64,000 bases of DNA from Aquimarina sp042434915 (lineage in GTDB: Bacteria; Bacteroidota; Bacteroidia; Flavobacteriales; Flavobacteriaceae): positions 1,674,001-1,738,000 of the forward strand of contig NZ_CP170198.1 in NCBI RefSeq assembly GCF_042434915.1, written 5' to 3'. The position numbers were made by a program, and so were the translations under genes. Position 1 is the first letter of the stretch; each line of letters begins with the position of its first letter. The notes under the pieces were generated by a model. That model was not told where the DNA came from. It ran no database searches and saw only the letters and a list, made by a program, of their open reading frames with translations. Positions 17,203 to 25,949 of this stretch are shown here, piece by piece.

Positions 17203-17754
17203 TTAATAATGAGCAGAAGTACTCCTAATAATATAATTAGAGATACGATGAGCATAGCTAGGTTTACGGTAAAACTCATGGTACTCATTAGTATATATCT
17301 GGGTGTGGTCGCTATATCTTTTTTGCCAAAGAGCTCTAGGTTTATTCGTATCTAAAGAACCATAGAATAATGTAGTACTACAGGCAAGATGACAGTCCTC
17401 TTTGCGTAATCTTGTTGATGAAACTGCAAATAAATGTTTTATTTTGAGCCCAAGAGCAATAGTTTTCCATGCAATAGTTCCTCCAATACTAAAAGCAAGT
17501 ATGTAATCAGTTTCGATACAACTCAGACCCTTAACTGCTTTTTGTATTCCGTATTGCACAAAATTAGCATGTACCACATTGATTTCTTGAATCTTATAAT
17601 TAATTCCGGCTAACGTTCTAACATCTATAAATTTTACATCAAAATGATTATCTAGCTTTTGCAAATAAGTAGTTATCCAATCTGAGTTTAACGTTCCCCA
17701 AATATCCGAAAGTATTACTAATTTAGGTTGCAATGAATTTACCTTATTACTCAT
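17203..17754 (-). CDS. Alpha/beta-hydrolase-like protein, degenerate nucleophile elbow
   Basis: The 183-aa product starts MSNKVNSLQPKLVILSDIWG and has the strand/elbow pattern of a small alpha/beta hydrolase. The elbow reads AFSIGGTIAW where GxSxG is expected, so the first glycine is Ala. CSTTLFYGSLDTNK resembles the usual acid-residue strand, and EYHEF near the C terminus could supply the histidine. Length is short for the fold. Substrate and activity are unknown; it may be a non-classical esterase or an inactive relative. It lies in a minus-strand block 18 bp after the GNAT gene and is probably co-transcribed with it. Confidence 0.6.
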   Translation of the reverse strand: MSNKVNSLQPKLVILSDIWGTLNSDWITTYLQKLDNHFDVKFIDVRTLAGINYKIQEINVVHANFVQYGIQKAVKGLSCIETDYILAFSIGGTIAWKTIALGLKIKHLFAVSSTRLRKEDCHLACSTTLFYGSLDTNKPRALWQKRYSDHTQIYTNEYHEFYRKPSYAHRISNYIIRSTSAHY

Positions 17755-17772
17755 ACCATAAATACGCTAAAG

Positions 17773-18306
17773 CTAGGTAAAATTGGTCTTTCTATGTGAT
17801 TTTAAAAACGCATATATGTCAATACTGACAAACCGATCGTTTTTAATTTCGCTATCTATCATAGTGCCTTCATACTTGAAATCTAACTTTTTAAGTGCTC
17901 GTTTACATTTAATATTTTGGGAGTCCACATGACCTTCAATTCTATGTAGCAGCAATTTATCAAATGCATAATTCAAAATCAGCGGCATTACCGCTGCCAT
18001 AATTCCTTGCCCCCAGTTCTCTTTTAACAGCCACAAACCTACCTCGGCTTTCTTATGCTCACTGTGGATATCATTCAACCCTCCTGCTCCCAAAAATTTT
18101 TGAGTACTAATATCACAAATTGCCCACCAAATCCCTTTATTGTTCTTTTTCAAATTTTTGAACCAAAGCATTTGCTCTTCAGTAGCTTCCAACGAATCAA
18201 AATTCACTCCGTAATATTTCACGATTGCTGGATCTGATAAACCAATAAATACATTTTCATGATCATTAGGTTCTATTTCTCGTAAAAAAAAACGATCCGT
18301 TTTCAT
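17773..18306 (-). CDS. GNAT-family N-acetyltransferase (RimJ/RimL-like)
   Basis: The 177-aa protein fits GNAT acetyltransferases of the Acetyltransf_3 type: RFFLREIEPNDHENVFIGLSDP at the start, KAEVGLWLLKENWGQGIMAAVMPLILNYAF as the acetyl-CoA-binding motif A, and LHRIEGHVDSQNIKCKRALKKLDFKYEG as motif B. Such proteins acetylate ribosomal-protein N termini or small molecules; the target here cannot be told. It starts 25 bp after the pcrA stop on the same strand, so it is likely in the same transcript. Confidence 0.88.
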   Translation of the reverse strand: MKTDRFFLREIEPNDHENVFIGLSDPAIVKYYGVNFDSLEATEEQMLWFKNLKKNNKGIWWAICDISTQKFLGAGGLNDIHSEHKKAEVGLWLLKENWGQGIMAAVMPLILNYAFDKLLLHRIEGHVDSQNIKCKRALKKLDFKYEGTMIDSEIKNDRFVSIDIYAFLKSHRKTNFT

Positions 18307-18330
18307 AAGAATTTTAAATTTAACTTACGG

Positions 18331-20655
18331 TTACAGCACTTTTAATTTGGCAAAACGAAGTAGCAAATTCTTGATTCCTCCATTTTCAAAATTAATTTCG
18401 GCTTTACGGTCTTGTCCTACACCTTCAATTTTGAGAATCTTACCTTTACCAAAACGCATATGCTCTACCATGGTACCAGGACCAAAATTTTCATCAAATA
18501 AAGCAGTATTATTGGTTGATGATGTGTTGCCAGAAGGTCTCAACTTTCTAAGTTTACGTAATTGCTCTTCGCTAGGCTTATGAGCTAACGGTGCAGAACT
18601 GGCTACTGGTTTTTTTAATCTAAGCTTGCTTTTATCAACTTCTCCAAAAATATCATTATCTACCAAGGGTTTATAACGATACGTATCAATAGGAGTGATA
18701 TATTCTACAAATTTATCATCAATCTCTTCGATAAAACGACTGGGTTCTGCATCTACCAATTTACCCCAGCGGTAGCGAGACTGTGTATAAGTGAGGTATG
18801 CTTGTTTCTCTGCTCTCGTTAGCGCTACATAAAATAAACGTCGTTCTTCTTCTAGTTCGCTACGTGTATTCATACTCATCCCCGAAGGAAATAGATCTTC
18901 CTCCATCCCCACTATATAAACATATGGGAACTCTAATCCTTTGGCTAAATGAATTGTCATAAGGGCTACCCGATCATCATCACCCGTATCCTGATCCAAA
19001 TCGGTAGCTAAAGCAACATCTTCTAAAAATTCTGCCAAGGAACCAGAACTATCAGCTAATTCTTTCTGACCTTCTACAAAATCTCTAATTCCATTAAGTA
19101 ACTCCTCGATATTTTCGATACGTGCAATACCTTCTGGAGTTCCATCTTTTTTTAATTCTTGCAACAGACCTGTTTGTTTTGCTACAGCTTCTGCTAATAC
19201 AAATGCATCCGAAGTTTGATTAGTAACTTGAAAACTTCTGATCATATTCATAAAGTTTTCTAGCCTTGTTTTGGTTCCACTATTAATTTTCAAATTAATA
19301 CGATCCAGATGCTCAATTATTTCAAAAATACTTCGTTCATAATGATTGGCTGCAACAATCAATTTATCAACTGTTGTTTGTCCTATACCTCTTGCGGGAT
19401 AGTTTATAACACGTTTAAGCGCTTCTTCATCTTTAGGATTGATAATCAATCTTAAATACGCTAATACATCTTTAATCTCTTTTCTCTGATAAAAAGATAA
19501 ACCCCCATAGATCCTATAAGGTATATCGCGTTTGCGCAACGCATCTTCCATAGCACGAGACTGAGCGTTTGTGCGGTATAAGATTGCAAATTGACCGTTG
19601 CTTAATTGATGCTGCATACGGTTTTCAAAAATTGAACTAGCGACAAAGCGCCCCTCATCTCCATCGGTAAGCAAACGGTTAATCAAGATTTTGGGACCTG
19701 CATCATTTGCTGTCCAAACTATTTTATCAAGTTTTGTTTTGTTTTTATCAATGATAGAATTTGCTGCTTGTACTATATTATTTGTCGAACGATAATTCTG
19801 TTCCAAACGATATTGTTGTACGTTGTCATAATCCTTCTGAAAATTAAGAATATTGTTAATATTCGCTCCGCGAAAAGCATAAATACTTTGTGCATCATCA
19901 CCAACAACACATATATTTTGAAACTTATCTGATAACGCTCTTACAATAAGATATTGAGAGTGATTAGTATCTTGATACTCATCAACAAGGATATATCTAA
20001 ATCTATTTTGATATTTGGCAAGTACCTCGGGAAACCGATTGAGCAATTCATTGGTTTTTAATAGAAGATCATCAAAATCCATTGCACCAGCTTTAAAACA
20101 GCGTTCTACATACTTTTCATAAATCTCTCCTAATCTAGGTCGCTTCGCCATAGCATCTGCCTCTACCAATTCGCCATTTTGAAAATAAGCTTTGACTGTG
20201 ATTAAACTGTTTTTATAGGATGATATTCTAGAATACACTTGTTTGTATTTATAGATATCTTTATCCAATCCCATTTCCTTAATAATAGAAGCAATAAGAC
20301 GCTGAGAATCCTGAGTGTCGTATATAGTAAAATTTGATGGATAGCCTAACTTATCGGCCTCAAAACGTAATATTTTTGCAAAAATAGAATGGAAGGTTCC
20401 CATCCAAAGATTTTTTGCTTCACTAGCTCCGACAATATCCGAAATACGCTTTTTCATCTCTCGCGCAGCTTTATTGGTAAAGGTTAGCGACAAAATATTA
20501 AACGCATCTATTCCTAAATGCATCAAGTAAGCGATTCTATAGGTAAGCACTCGTGTTTTTCCCGAACCTGCTCCAGCTATTACAATCATCGGTCCATCTT
20601 TTTGTAAAACTGGGGCTCGCTGCGCATCGTTCAACTCTGCAATATACTCTTCCAA
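18331..20655 (-). CDS. pcrA: ATP-dependent DNA helicase PcrA/UvrD
   Basis: The 774-aa SF1A helicase unwinds DNA 3'-5' in nucleotide-excision and mismatch repair. Walker A GAGSGKTR (about residues 28-35), LSFTNKAAREMKKRI, DEYQDTNHSQY (motif II), GDDAQSIYAFRGA (motif III), EQNYRSTNNIV (motif IV), VALMTIHLAKGLEF (motif V) and RLFYVALTRA (motif VI) are all intact. The C-terminal tail carries the PcrA-type Tudor-like segment (FGPGTMVEHMRFGKGKI). The frame opens with a TTG at 20653-20655; no in-frame ATG lies near, though EEYIAELNDAQR is the usual N terminus. Confidence 0.95.
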   Translation of the reverse strand: MEEYIAELNDAQRAPVLQKDGPMIVIAGAGSGKTRVLTYRIAYLMHLGIDAFNILSLTFTNKAAREMKKRISDIVGASEAKNLWMGTFHSIFAKILRFEADKLGYPSNFTIYDTQDSQRLIASIIKEMGLDKDIYKYKQVYSRISSYKNSLITVKAYFQNGELVEADAMAKRPRLGEIYEKYVERCFKAGAMDFDDLLLKTNELLNRFPEVLAKYQNRFRYILVDEYQDTNHSQYLIVRALSDKFQNICVVGDDAQSIYAFRGANINNILNFQKDYDNVQQYRLEQNYRSTNNIVQAANSIIDKNKTKLDKIVWTANDAGPKILINRLLTDGDEGRFVASSIFENRMQHQLSNGQFAILYRTNAQSRAMEDALRKRDIPYRIYGGLSFYQRKEIKDVLAYLRLIINPKDEEALKRVINYPARGIGQTTVDKLIVAANHYERSIFEIIEHLDRINLKINSGTKTRLENFMNMIRSFQVTNQTSDAFVLAEAVAKQTGLLQELKKDGTPEGIARIENIEELLNGIRDFVEGQKELADSSGSLAEFLEDVALATDLDQDTGDDDRVALMTIHLAKGLEFPYVYIVGMEEDLFPSGMSMNTRSELEEERRLFYVALTRAEKQAYLTYTQSRYRWGKLVDAEPSRFIEEIDDKFVEYITPIDTYRYKPLVDNDIFGEVDKSKLRLKKPVASSAPLAHKPSEEQLRKLRKLRPSGNTSSTNNTALFDENFGPGTMVEHMRFGKGKILKIEGVGQDRKAEINFENGGIKNLLLRFAKLKVL

Positions 20656-20931
20656 ATCGTCATCATTTTTATAGTTCGAAATTTAAGGAAACCATAGAAC
20701 TTATTAAATAATTTTTACAACTAATTTTAAAACTAAAAAACTTTCTTGGATAGTGAAAAATAAGGATAAACTGACACTTGTTAGTATGTTTTTTCTTACT
20801 TATTAACAATTTTAGTCTATTCAAAATACGATAAAAAGCCTATTTTAAAGATTAAATACACTATATTGTACTAAGTTAAATTGCTTTTATAAAAGCAAAA
20901 GTCCCAATTTATTAACCTAATTTTTAATTTT

Positions 20932-21219
20932 ATGTCCCCCAATCAAAACGTCTCTATAGTAGAGAAAGAACAAATTAAATTTTTGAAATTCCCAAAAGAA
21001 GAAGTACTCAAAAAACGTAAAGATCAAATTGATAGAATTCTAGATCTTCAACGAGCTTTATCACTTGGTAATCTAGAACATCAAAAAGTTAAAATTCTTT
21101 TTATGGATGATGAAGGATCTAAAAAAGTTGAAACCACTATCTGGGGTATTACAGATACAGCAGTTATACTTAAAGAGTCCACAGTAATACCCATGGAAAG
21201 AATCCTAAAAATCGCTTAA
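20932..21219 (+). CDS. Conserved small cytoplasmic protein, unknown function
   Basis: The 95-aa protein is soluble, with a charged helical N-terminal half (EEVLKKRKDQIDRILDLQRALSLGN) and a beta-rich C-terminal half (KVKILFMDDEGSKKVETTIWGITDTAVILKESTVIPMERILKI). It has no cysteine motif, signal or membrane segment. I believe similar proteins occur across Flavobacteriia but cannot assign a function. The C-terminal pattern suggests a small barrel that could bind nucleic acid or another protein. It stands alone, divergent from pcrA by 276 AT-rich bp, and ends at a terminator. Confidence 0.75.
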   Translation: MSPNQNVSIVEKEQIKFLKFPKEEVLKKRKDQIDRILDLQRALSLGNLEHQKVKILFMDDEGSKKVETTIWGITDTAVILKESTVIPMERILKIA

Positions 21220-21243
21220 ATTCAGCTTGCCAATTTGAATTTG

Positions 21244-21280
21244 ACTCCCCTACTTTATTTATACAGGTAGCGGGAGTTTT
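21244..21280 (+). terminator. Rho-independent terminator
   Basis: ACTCCCCTAC and GTAGCGGGAGT pair with one mismatch around a 13-nt loop, then TTTT, about 25 bp after the stop at 21219. The rest of the gap to 21513 shows nothing I can support. Confidence 0.7.
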
Positions 21281-21513
21281 GGTTTATTAAAATTCTCAAT
21301 TCTTAAATTACACCAATTCAAACAATAGCAAACAAGTTACTACGTATTACAGATTGATAAGAAATATAAATTTTTACAGGATATTAATTTTAGATACCTT
21401 TAGATTTCAAAATTTTTAAATAAAGCCTCTTTGCGTGTCATCTATCAATATGCCGATTTAACGATGATTCAAAAATGCTTTAAAATTTATGCACCTATAA
21501 ACTCTTAATTATT

Positions 21514-22806
21514 ATGAACCTACGTGTTCTCACAACCTTATCATTATTTATTGTATGCAGCATTACAACTAAAGCACAAGAAATAAATGCTGACATTAAC
21601 AATATGGCAGAAGCTATTGAAAATAAAGTAATTGAATGGAGAAGAGATTTTCATCAAAATCCAGAATTATCGAATAGAGAGTTTGAAACTGCAAAAAAGA
21701 TTGCCAAACATCTTAAGAATTTAGGTATTGAAGTGACCGAAAATGTTGCCAAAACAGGTGTTGTTGGAATCCTAAAAGGTTCACTGCCAGGCAAAACAGT
21801 AGCTCTAAGAGCTGATATCGACGCTTTACCTGTTACAGAGCGAGCAGATTTATCGTTTAAATCTACAGTCAAAACTACATTTCTAAATACAGAAGTTGGT
21901 GTTAGTCATGCTTGCGGTCATGATACACATACTGCAATTTTGATGGGTGTTGCAGAGATCCTTAGTACACACAAGGACAAAATTAAAGGTACTGTAAAAT
22001 TTATATTTCAACCTGCAGAAGAAGGTCCGCCACCTGGTGAAGAAGGAGGCGCAAAATTGATGATTAAAGAAGGAGTATTAAAAAATCCAGATGTTGATGC
22101 TATTTTTGGTCTTCATATAAACGCGGGAACTCCCGTGGGTATGCTACGTTACAAAGTTGGAGGTACTATGGCCGCTGTCGAACGTTTCGTCATTGATGTA
22201 AAGGGAAAGCAAACACATGGTTCTGCACCGTGGACAGGAATCGATCCTATTGTTATCGCTGCCAAAATTATTGACGGACTCCAAACTATTATAAGCCGTG
22301 AAGCGCCATTAGTTGATGAGGCTGCTGTAATAACTGTAGGAAAAATAACGAGCGGTGTTCGTTTTAATATTATACCCGAAACCGCAGAGTTAATAGGTAC
22401 CGTACGTACGTTGGATTATGCTATGCGTGATTTAATTATCAAACGCATGAATGAGATGGTACCAGCTATTGCCAAAGCATATGGTGGAGAGGCTAATATA
22501 ACTTTTCAAAATAATACGTCGATCACCTATAATGATCCTGATCTTGTAAAAAAAATGCTCCCTACTTTAGTAACTATTGCTGGTAAAGAAAATGTAATTT
22601 CCTCTAAAGCCACTACAGGTGGTGAGGATTTTTCTTATTTTCAGGAAGTAGTTCCTGGATTTTATTTTTTCTTAGGAGGTAAATCAGCCGAAACTAAAAA
22701 TGCACCATCGCACCATACTCCCGAATTTTATATCGATGAAAAAGGGATGCTACTTGGAGTAAAAACCATGTCTCAATTGGCTTTAGATTATCTAAATGCT
22801 CAATAA
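21514..22806 (+). CDS. M20-family amidohydrolase, exported
   Basis: The 430-aa metalloenzyme of peptidase family M20D (hippurate / IAA-amino-acid hydrolase type) cleaves N-acyl amino acids. It has an N-terminal signal peptide (to about residue 21, TTKAQ), so it acts in the periplasm. Metal ligands are visible in SHACGHDTHTA, the catalytic Glu pair in FQPAEEGPPPGEEGG, the dimerisation-domain His in KQTHGSAPW, and the final ligands in GGEDFSYFQ and HHTPEFYID. It leads an operon: the next start is 8 bp past its stop. Confidence 0.92.
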   Translation: MNLRVLTTLSLFIVCSITTKAQEINADINNMAEAIENKVIEWRRDFHQNPELSNREFETAKKIAKHLKNLGIEVTENVAKTGVVGILKGSLPGKTVALRADIDALPVTERADLSFKSTVKTTFLNTEVGVSHACGHDTHTAILMGVAEILSTHKDKIKGTVKFIFQPAEEGPPPGEEGGAKLMIKEGVLKNPDVDAIFGLHINAGTPVGMLRYKVGGTMAAVERFVIDVKGKQTHGSAPWTGIDPIVIAAKIIDGLQTIISREAPLVDEAAVITVGKITSGVRFNIIPETAELIGTVRTLDYAMRDLIIKRMNEMVPAIAKAYGGEANITFQNNTSITYNDPDLVKKMLPTLVTIAGKENVISSKATTGGEDFSYFQEVVPGFYFFLGGKSAETKNAPSHHTPEFYIDEKGMLLGVKTMSQLALDYLNAQ

Positions 22807-22814
22807 TTAATCGT

Positions 22815-24419
22815 ATGAAGGAATTTTTAAATATACTAACACTTGTCCCATGGTGGGGGTGGTTACTGCTAGGTATCGTTTTACTTGCTATAAGAGATGT
22901 TTTTTTTAATAAGAAACATATTATTACTCATAATTTTCCTATCGTAGGTCATTTTAGGTACATGCTCGAGAGTATCGGTCCAGAACTTAGACAATATATT
23001 GTAGCGAATAATCGAGAGGAGCTTCCTTTTAATCGAATAGAGAGAGGATGGATCTATGCTTCTGCAAAAAATCAAAATAACTACGAAGGTTTTGGTACGG
23101 ATCGCGATATATATGAATCGCAATATATCTTTATAAATAATGCGATGATTCCTTATAAAGTTCCAAAAGATCATCCCAATGAAAAAGATCCTTATTTTTT
23201 ACCTTGTGCAAAAGTAATGGGAGTTTATAACAAGAGAAGGAGACCTTACCGTCCTGCATCAATCATTAATGTTTCTGCAATGAGTTTTGGTTCCTTATCT
23301 GCCAAAGCAATCGAATCTTTAAACAAAGGATGTAAAAAATCCTTTGCTTATCATAATACTGGAGAAGGAGGTTTATCTCCCTATCATAAAAATGGAGCTG
23401 ATGTGGTTTTTCATTTTGGAACTGGTTATTTTGGAGTGCGTGATGATGATGGAAACTTTTCTATTGATAAAATGAAACAACTCGTTACCAACAATCCTCA
23501 AATTCGCGCTATCGAGATCAAGTTATCGCAAGGAGCGAAACCAGGCAAGGGCGGTGTTTTACCTGCCTCCAAAATAACAAAAGAAATTTCTGAAATTCGC
23601 AATGTTCCTCTCAATAAGGATGTACTCTCACCACCAAATCATTCGGCATTTAGCACAATACCAGAGTTAATAGATTTTATAGAACTTATCGCCGAAGCCA
23701 CTGGATTGCCTGTAGGTATTAAAGCTGCTATAGGTAAACTAGAACAATGGAAAGAACTTGCTACCTTGATGAAAAAAACAAACAAAGGACCCGATTTTAT
23801 AACCATCGACGGTGGTGAAGGTGGTACTGGAGCAGCTCCTCCTAGCTTTGCAGACCATGTGGCACTACCTTTTGTATATGGCTTCAGTGATTTTTATCGC
23901 TTGTTCAAAGATTATGATCTTACAGAACGTATCGTTTTTATTGCCAGCGGTAAACTTGGTTTTCCAGCAAAAGCAATGATGGCATTTGCGATGGGAGCAG
24001 ATTGCATCAACGTTGCCAGAGAAGCTATGTTAAGTATCGGCTGTATACAAGCAAAAGTATGCCATAATAACAGCTGTCCAACGGGTATTGCTACTCAAAA
24101 CAAATGGCTACAGGCAGGAATTAATATTGAGGACAAAGCCGAACGTGTGAGCTTTTACTTTAAAAATTTTAAAAAAGAAGTTTTAGAAATAACACATGCT
24201 TGCGGTTATAGACATCCTTGTGAGATGACTATGGATGATGTAGATATTAATCTTGGTGATAAAAGTTTAACACAACCGTTAGCCAATACTTACGGCTATA
24301 ATAAGGTAAAAGTTCCTTTTGATACGATACAAAACATGAAAGATTGCCCACACCTAGGTGGAGATTATAATGAGCTTAATGCCACAGCACTACTCAATCC
24401 AAAAAAAATTCGTTATTAA
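22815..24419 (+). CDS. FMN-binding glutamate synthase family protein
   Basis: The 534-aa protein has an N-terminal membrane segment (about residues 10-29, VPWWGWLLLGIVLLAIRDVF) and a GltB-like FMN/3Fe-4S synthase domain. FMN-barrel blocks include ISVAMSFGSLS-like NVSAMSFGSLS, IEIKLSQGAKPGKGG and ITIDGGEGGTGAAP. The cluster motif GCIQAKVCHNNSCPTGIATQ gives Cys-x5-Cys-x4-Cys as in glutamate synthase. It lacks the glutaminase domain, so it is not a full GOGAT; ammonia-dependent or unrelated oxidoreduction is possible. It lies between an M20 hydrolase and a small membrane protein in one transcript. Confidence 0.92.
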   Translation: MKEFLNILTLVPWWGWLLLGIVLLAIRDVFFNKKHIITHNFPIVGHFRYMLESIGPELRQYIVANNREELPFNRIERGWIYASAKNQNNYEGFGTDRDIYESQYIFINNAMIPYKVPKDHPNEKDPYFLPCAKVMGVYNKRRRPYRPASIINVSAMSFGSLSAKAIESLNKGCKKSFAYHNTGEGGLSPYHKNGADVVFHFGTGYFGVRDDDGNFSIDKMKQLVTNNPQIRAIEIKLSQGAKPGKGGVLPASKITKEISEIRNVPLNKDVLSPPNHSAFSTIPELIDFIELIAEATGLPVGIKAAIGKLEQWKELATLMKKTNKGPDFITIDGGEGGTGAAPPSFADHVALPFVYGFSDFYRLFKDYDLTERIVFIASGKLGFPAKAMMAFAMGADCINVAREAMLSIGCIQAKVCHNNSCPTGIATQNKWLQAGINIEDKAERVSFYFKNFKKEVLEITHACGYRHPCEMTMDDVDINLGDKSLTQPLANTYGYNKVKVPFDTIQNMKDCPHLGGDYNELNATALLNPKKIRY

Positions 24420-24440
24420 TAAATCCATTATTTTAATTTT

Positions 24441-24959
24441 ATGAATACTTCTGTATTAGACATTTTGCTTACCCTACTCCCTGCACTTATCGTTGGATTG
24501 GTAGCAATTTATTTTTTTAACCAACACTTTAGAAATGAGGATCGCCGACGTAAATACCAAATTTATAAGGAGAACCAATCTCAATCACTCCCCGTAAAAT
24601 TACAAGCATATGAGCGTATGATATTGTTTTTAGAACGTATATCACCCAATCAATTATTAACAAGAATTGCTCCCGTAGATCAAAATAAAAAAGGGTATGA
24701 AATGATGCTAATCGGAACTATTGAGCAAGAATTTGAACATAATTTAAGTCAGCAAATCTACATCACGGCAGATTGTTGGGACATTATTAAAGCTGCAAAA
24801 AATGGTACTATTGCTACTATTAGAAAAAATACGATGAGTAAAGAAATTGAGACTGCCGATCAGTTACGAGAAAAACTGTTAACTAGCTTGTTAGAAAAAG
24901 ATGCACCAAGCGACGCTGCAATATCTTTTATTAAAAAAGAAGTGAGTGAGCTAATTTAA
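24441..24959 (+). CDS. Single-pass membrane protein, conserved in Bacteroidota
   Basis: The 172-aa protein has an N-terminal transmembrane helix (about residues 7-27, DILLTLLPALIVGLVAIYFF) followed by a soluble, mostly helical domain with SLPVKLQAYERMILFLERISPNQLLTRI and LIGTIEQEFEHNLSQQIYIT. I recognise the pattern as a widespread uncharacterised Bacteroidota family but cannot name a function. It begins 21 bp after the glutamate-synthase-like gene, the third gene of that operon. No catalytic motif is visible. Confidence 0.8.
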   Translation: MNTSVLDILLTLLPALIVGLVAIYFFNQHFRNEDRRRKYQIYKENQSQSLPVKLQAYERMILFLERISPNQLLTRIAPVDQNKKGYEMMLIGTIEQEFEHNLSQQIYITADCWDIIKAAKNGTIATIRKNTMSKEIETADQLREKLLTSLLEKDAPSDAAISFIKKEVSELI

Positions 24960-25017
24960 CACCGACACTTTATAAATTGAATGCCTTATGTTTGAGATTA
25001 AATGTAGGGCTTTCTTT

Positions 25018-25941
25018 TTATCCTGCCCTATCGATATCTTTTAATTCGTTGTCAATAGCACGTTCATTTTTCTTTTTAGCATACTCAAAACCCTGTTTCC
25101 ACCAGCTTTTCATTAGCTTTTTATTGAAAATCAATGAGTTTTCTGTCAATTTGGACGGCGTATAATACAAATTAAGAGGAACCTTCTTATTAATGGCTGC
25201 CAACTTACCTACAACGGTATCATGTCCTTCAACTTGATCCAACATAAAACTAAATAAGTTTACCATTAATGAAAATGGATTTTTACCCAACACTTTTCGA
25301 TACTCCATATTCTCAGATTCCAAGATGATAGCATCTACCTCTGTAGCGCCTCTACGTATCGCTTCTCGAATAGGAACCATACAGCCAAAGCCACCATCGG
25401 CATACTCACACCCATTTTTGGTTACCAAACTCATAAAAGGTACATAGTTGCAAGAAATCCATATCCAATCACAAAAATCCTCATACGAATAATCTTTTAT
25501 CGATTTGTATTCGGTTCTGTTTAACGTTAAATTTGAAACCGTTACCACCACATCTTCTGCCTTACGCCTAGCCAATCGATAATCGGCTTCGGTAAAATTA
25601 CGGCGTATGGTTCGTCTCAAATTTTTACTTTCTCCAAAAGTTCGTTTTCGCTTGACAAATTGAAGAAATGATGCCAAAAAATTAATAGAAACAAACTCTC
25701 TATCTCCTTTATGTCTAACTACAAATGGATTTATATTAAAAATCGTGCTTTGATTTACGTTGGTATAGATGTCATAGGTTTTATCAATATTACCCAATGC
25801 TAATTGAGGAATTAAGAGACTCCCTGTAGAGGTTCCAAGATATAGATCATACTTTTTTCCTTTTTGTTGCATCAAATATTGTGCTACGCCGCCGGCATAG
25901 GCGCCTTTACTTCCTCCGCCAGAGATAACGAGTGCTCGCAT
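25018..25941 (-). CDS. Patatin-like phospholipase
   Basis: The 307-aa protein carries the patatin Ser-Asp dyad: oxyanion loop SGGGSKGAYAGG (residues 7-18), nucleophile Ser38 in GTSTGS, and Asp182 in EYADGGFG. Patatins are lipid acyl hydrolases; some are secreted through their own barrel, but this one has no signal peptide and no barrel, so it is probably cytoplasmic. It begins 8 bp after the M1 aminopeptidase stop on the same strand, so the two form an operon, with no obvious functional link. Confidence 0.92.
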   Translation of the reverse strand: MRALVISGGGSKGAYAGGVAQYLMQQKGKKYDLYLGTSTGSLLIPQLALGNIDKTYDIYTNVNQSTIFNINPFVVRHKGDREFVSINFLASFLQFVKRKRTFGESKNLRRTIRRNFTEADYRLARRKAEDVVVTVSNLTLNRTEYKSIKDYSYEDFCDWIWISCNYVPFMSLVTKNGCEYADGGFGCMVPIREAIRRGATEVDAIILESENMEYRKVLGKNPFSLMVNLFSFMLDQVEGHDTVVGKLAAINKKVPLNLYYTPSKLTENSLIFNKKLMKSWWKQGFEYAKKKNERAIDNELKDIDRAG

Positions 25942-25949
25942 AGTTTTGA

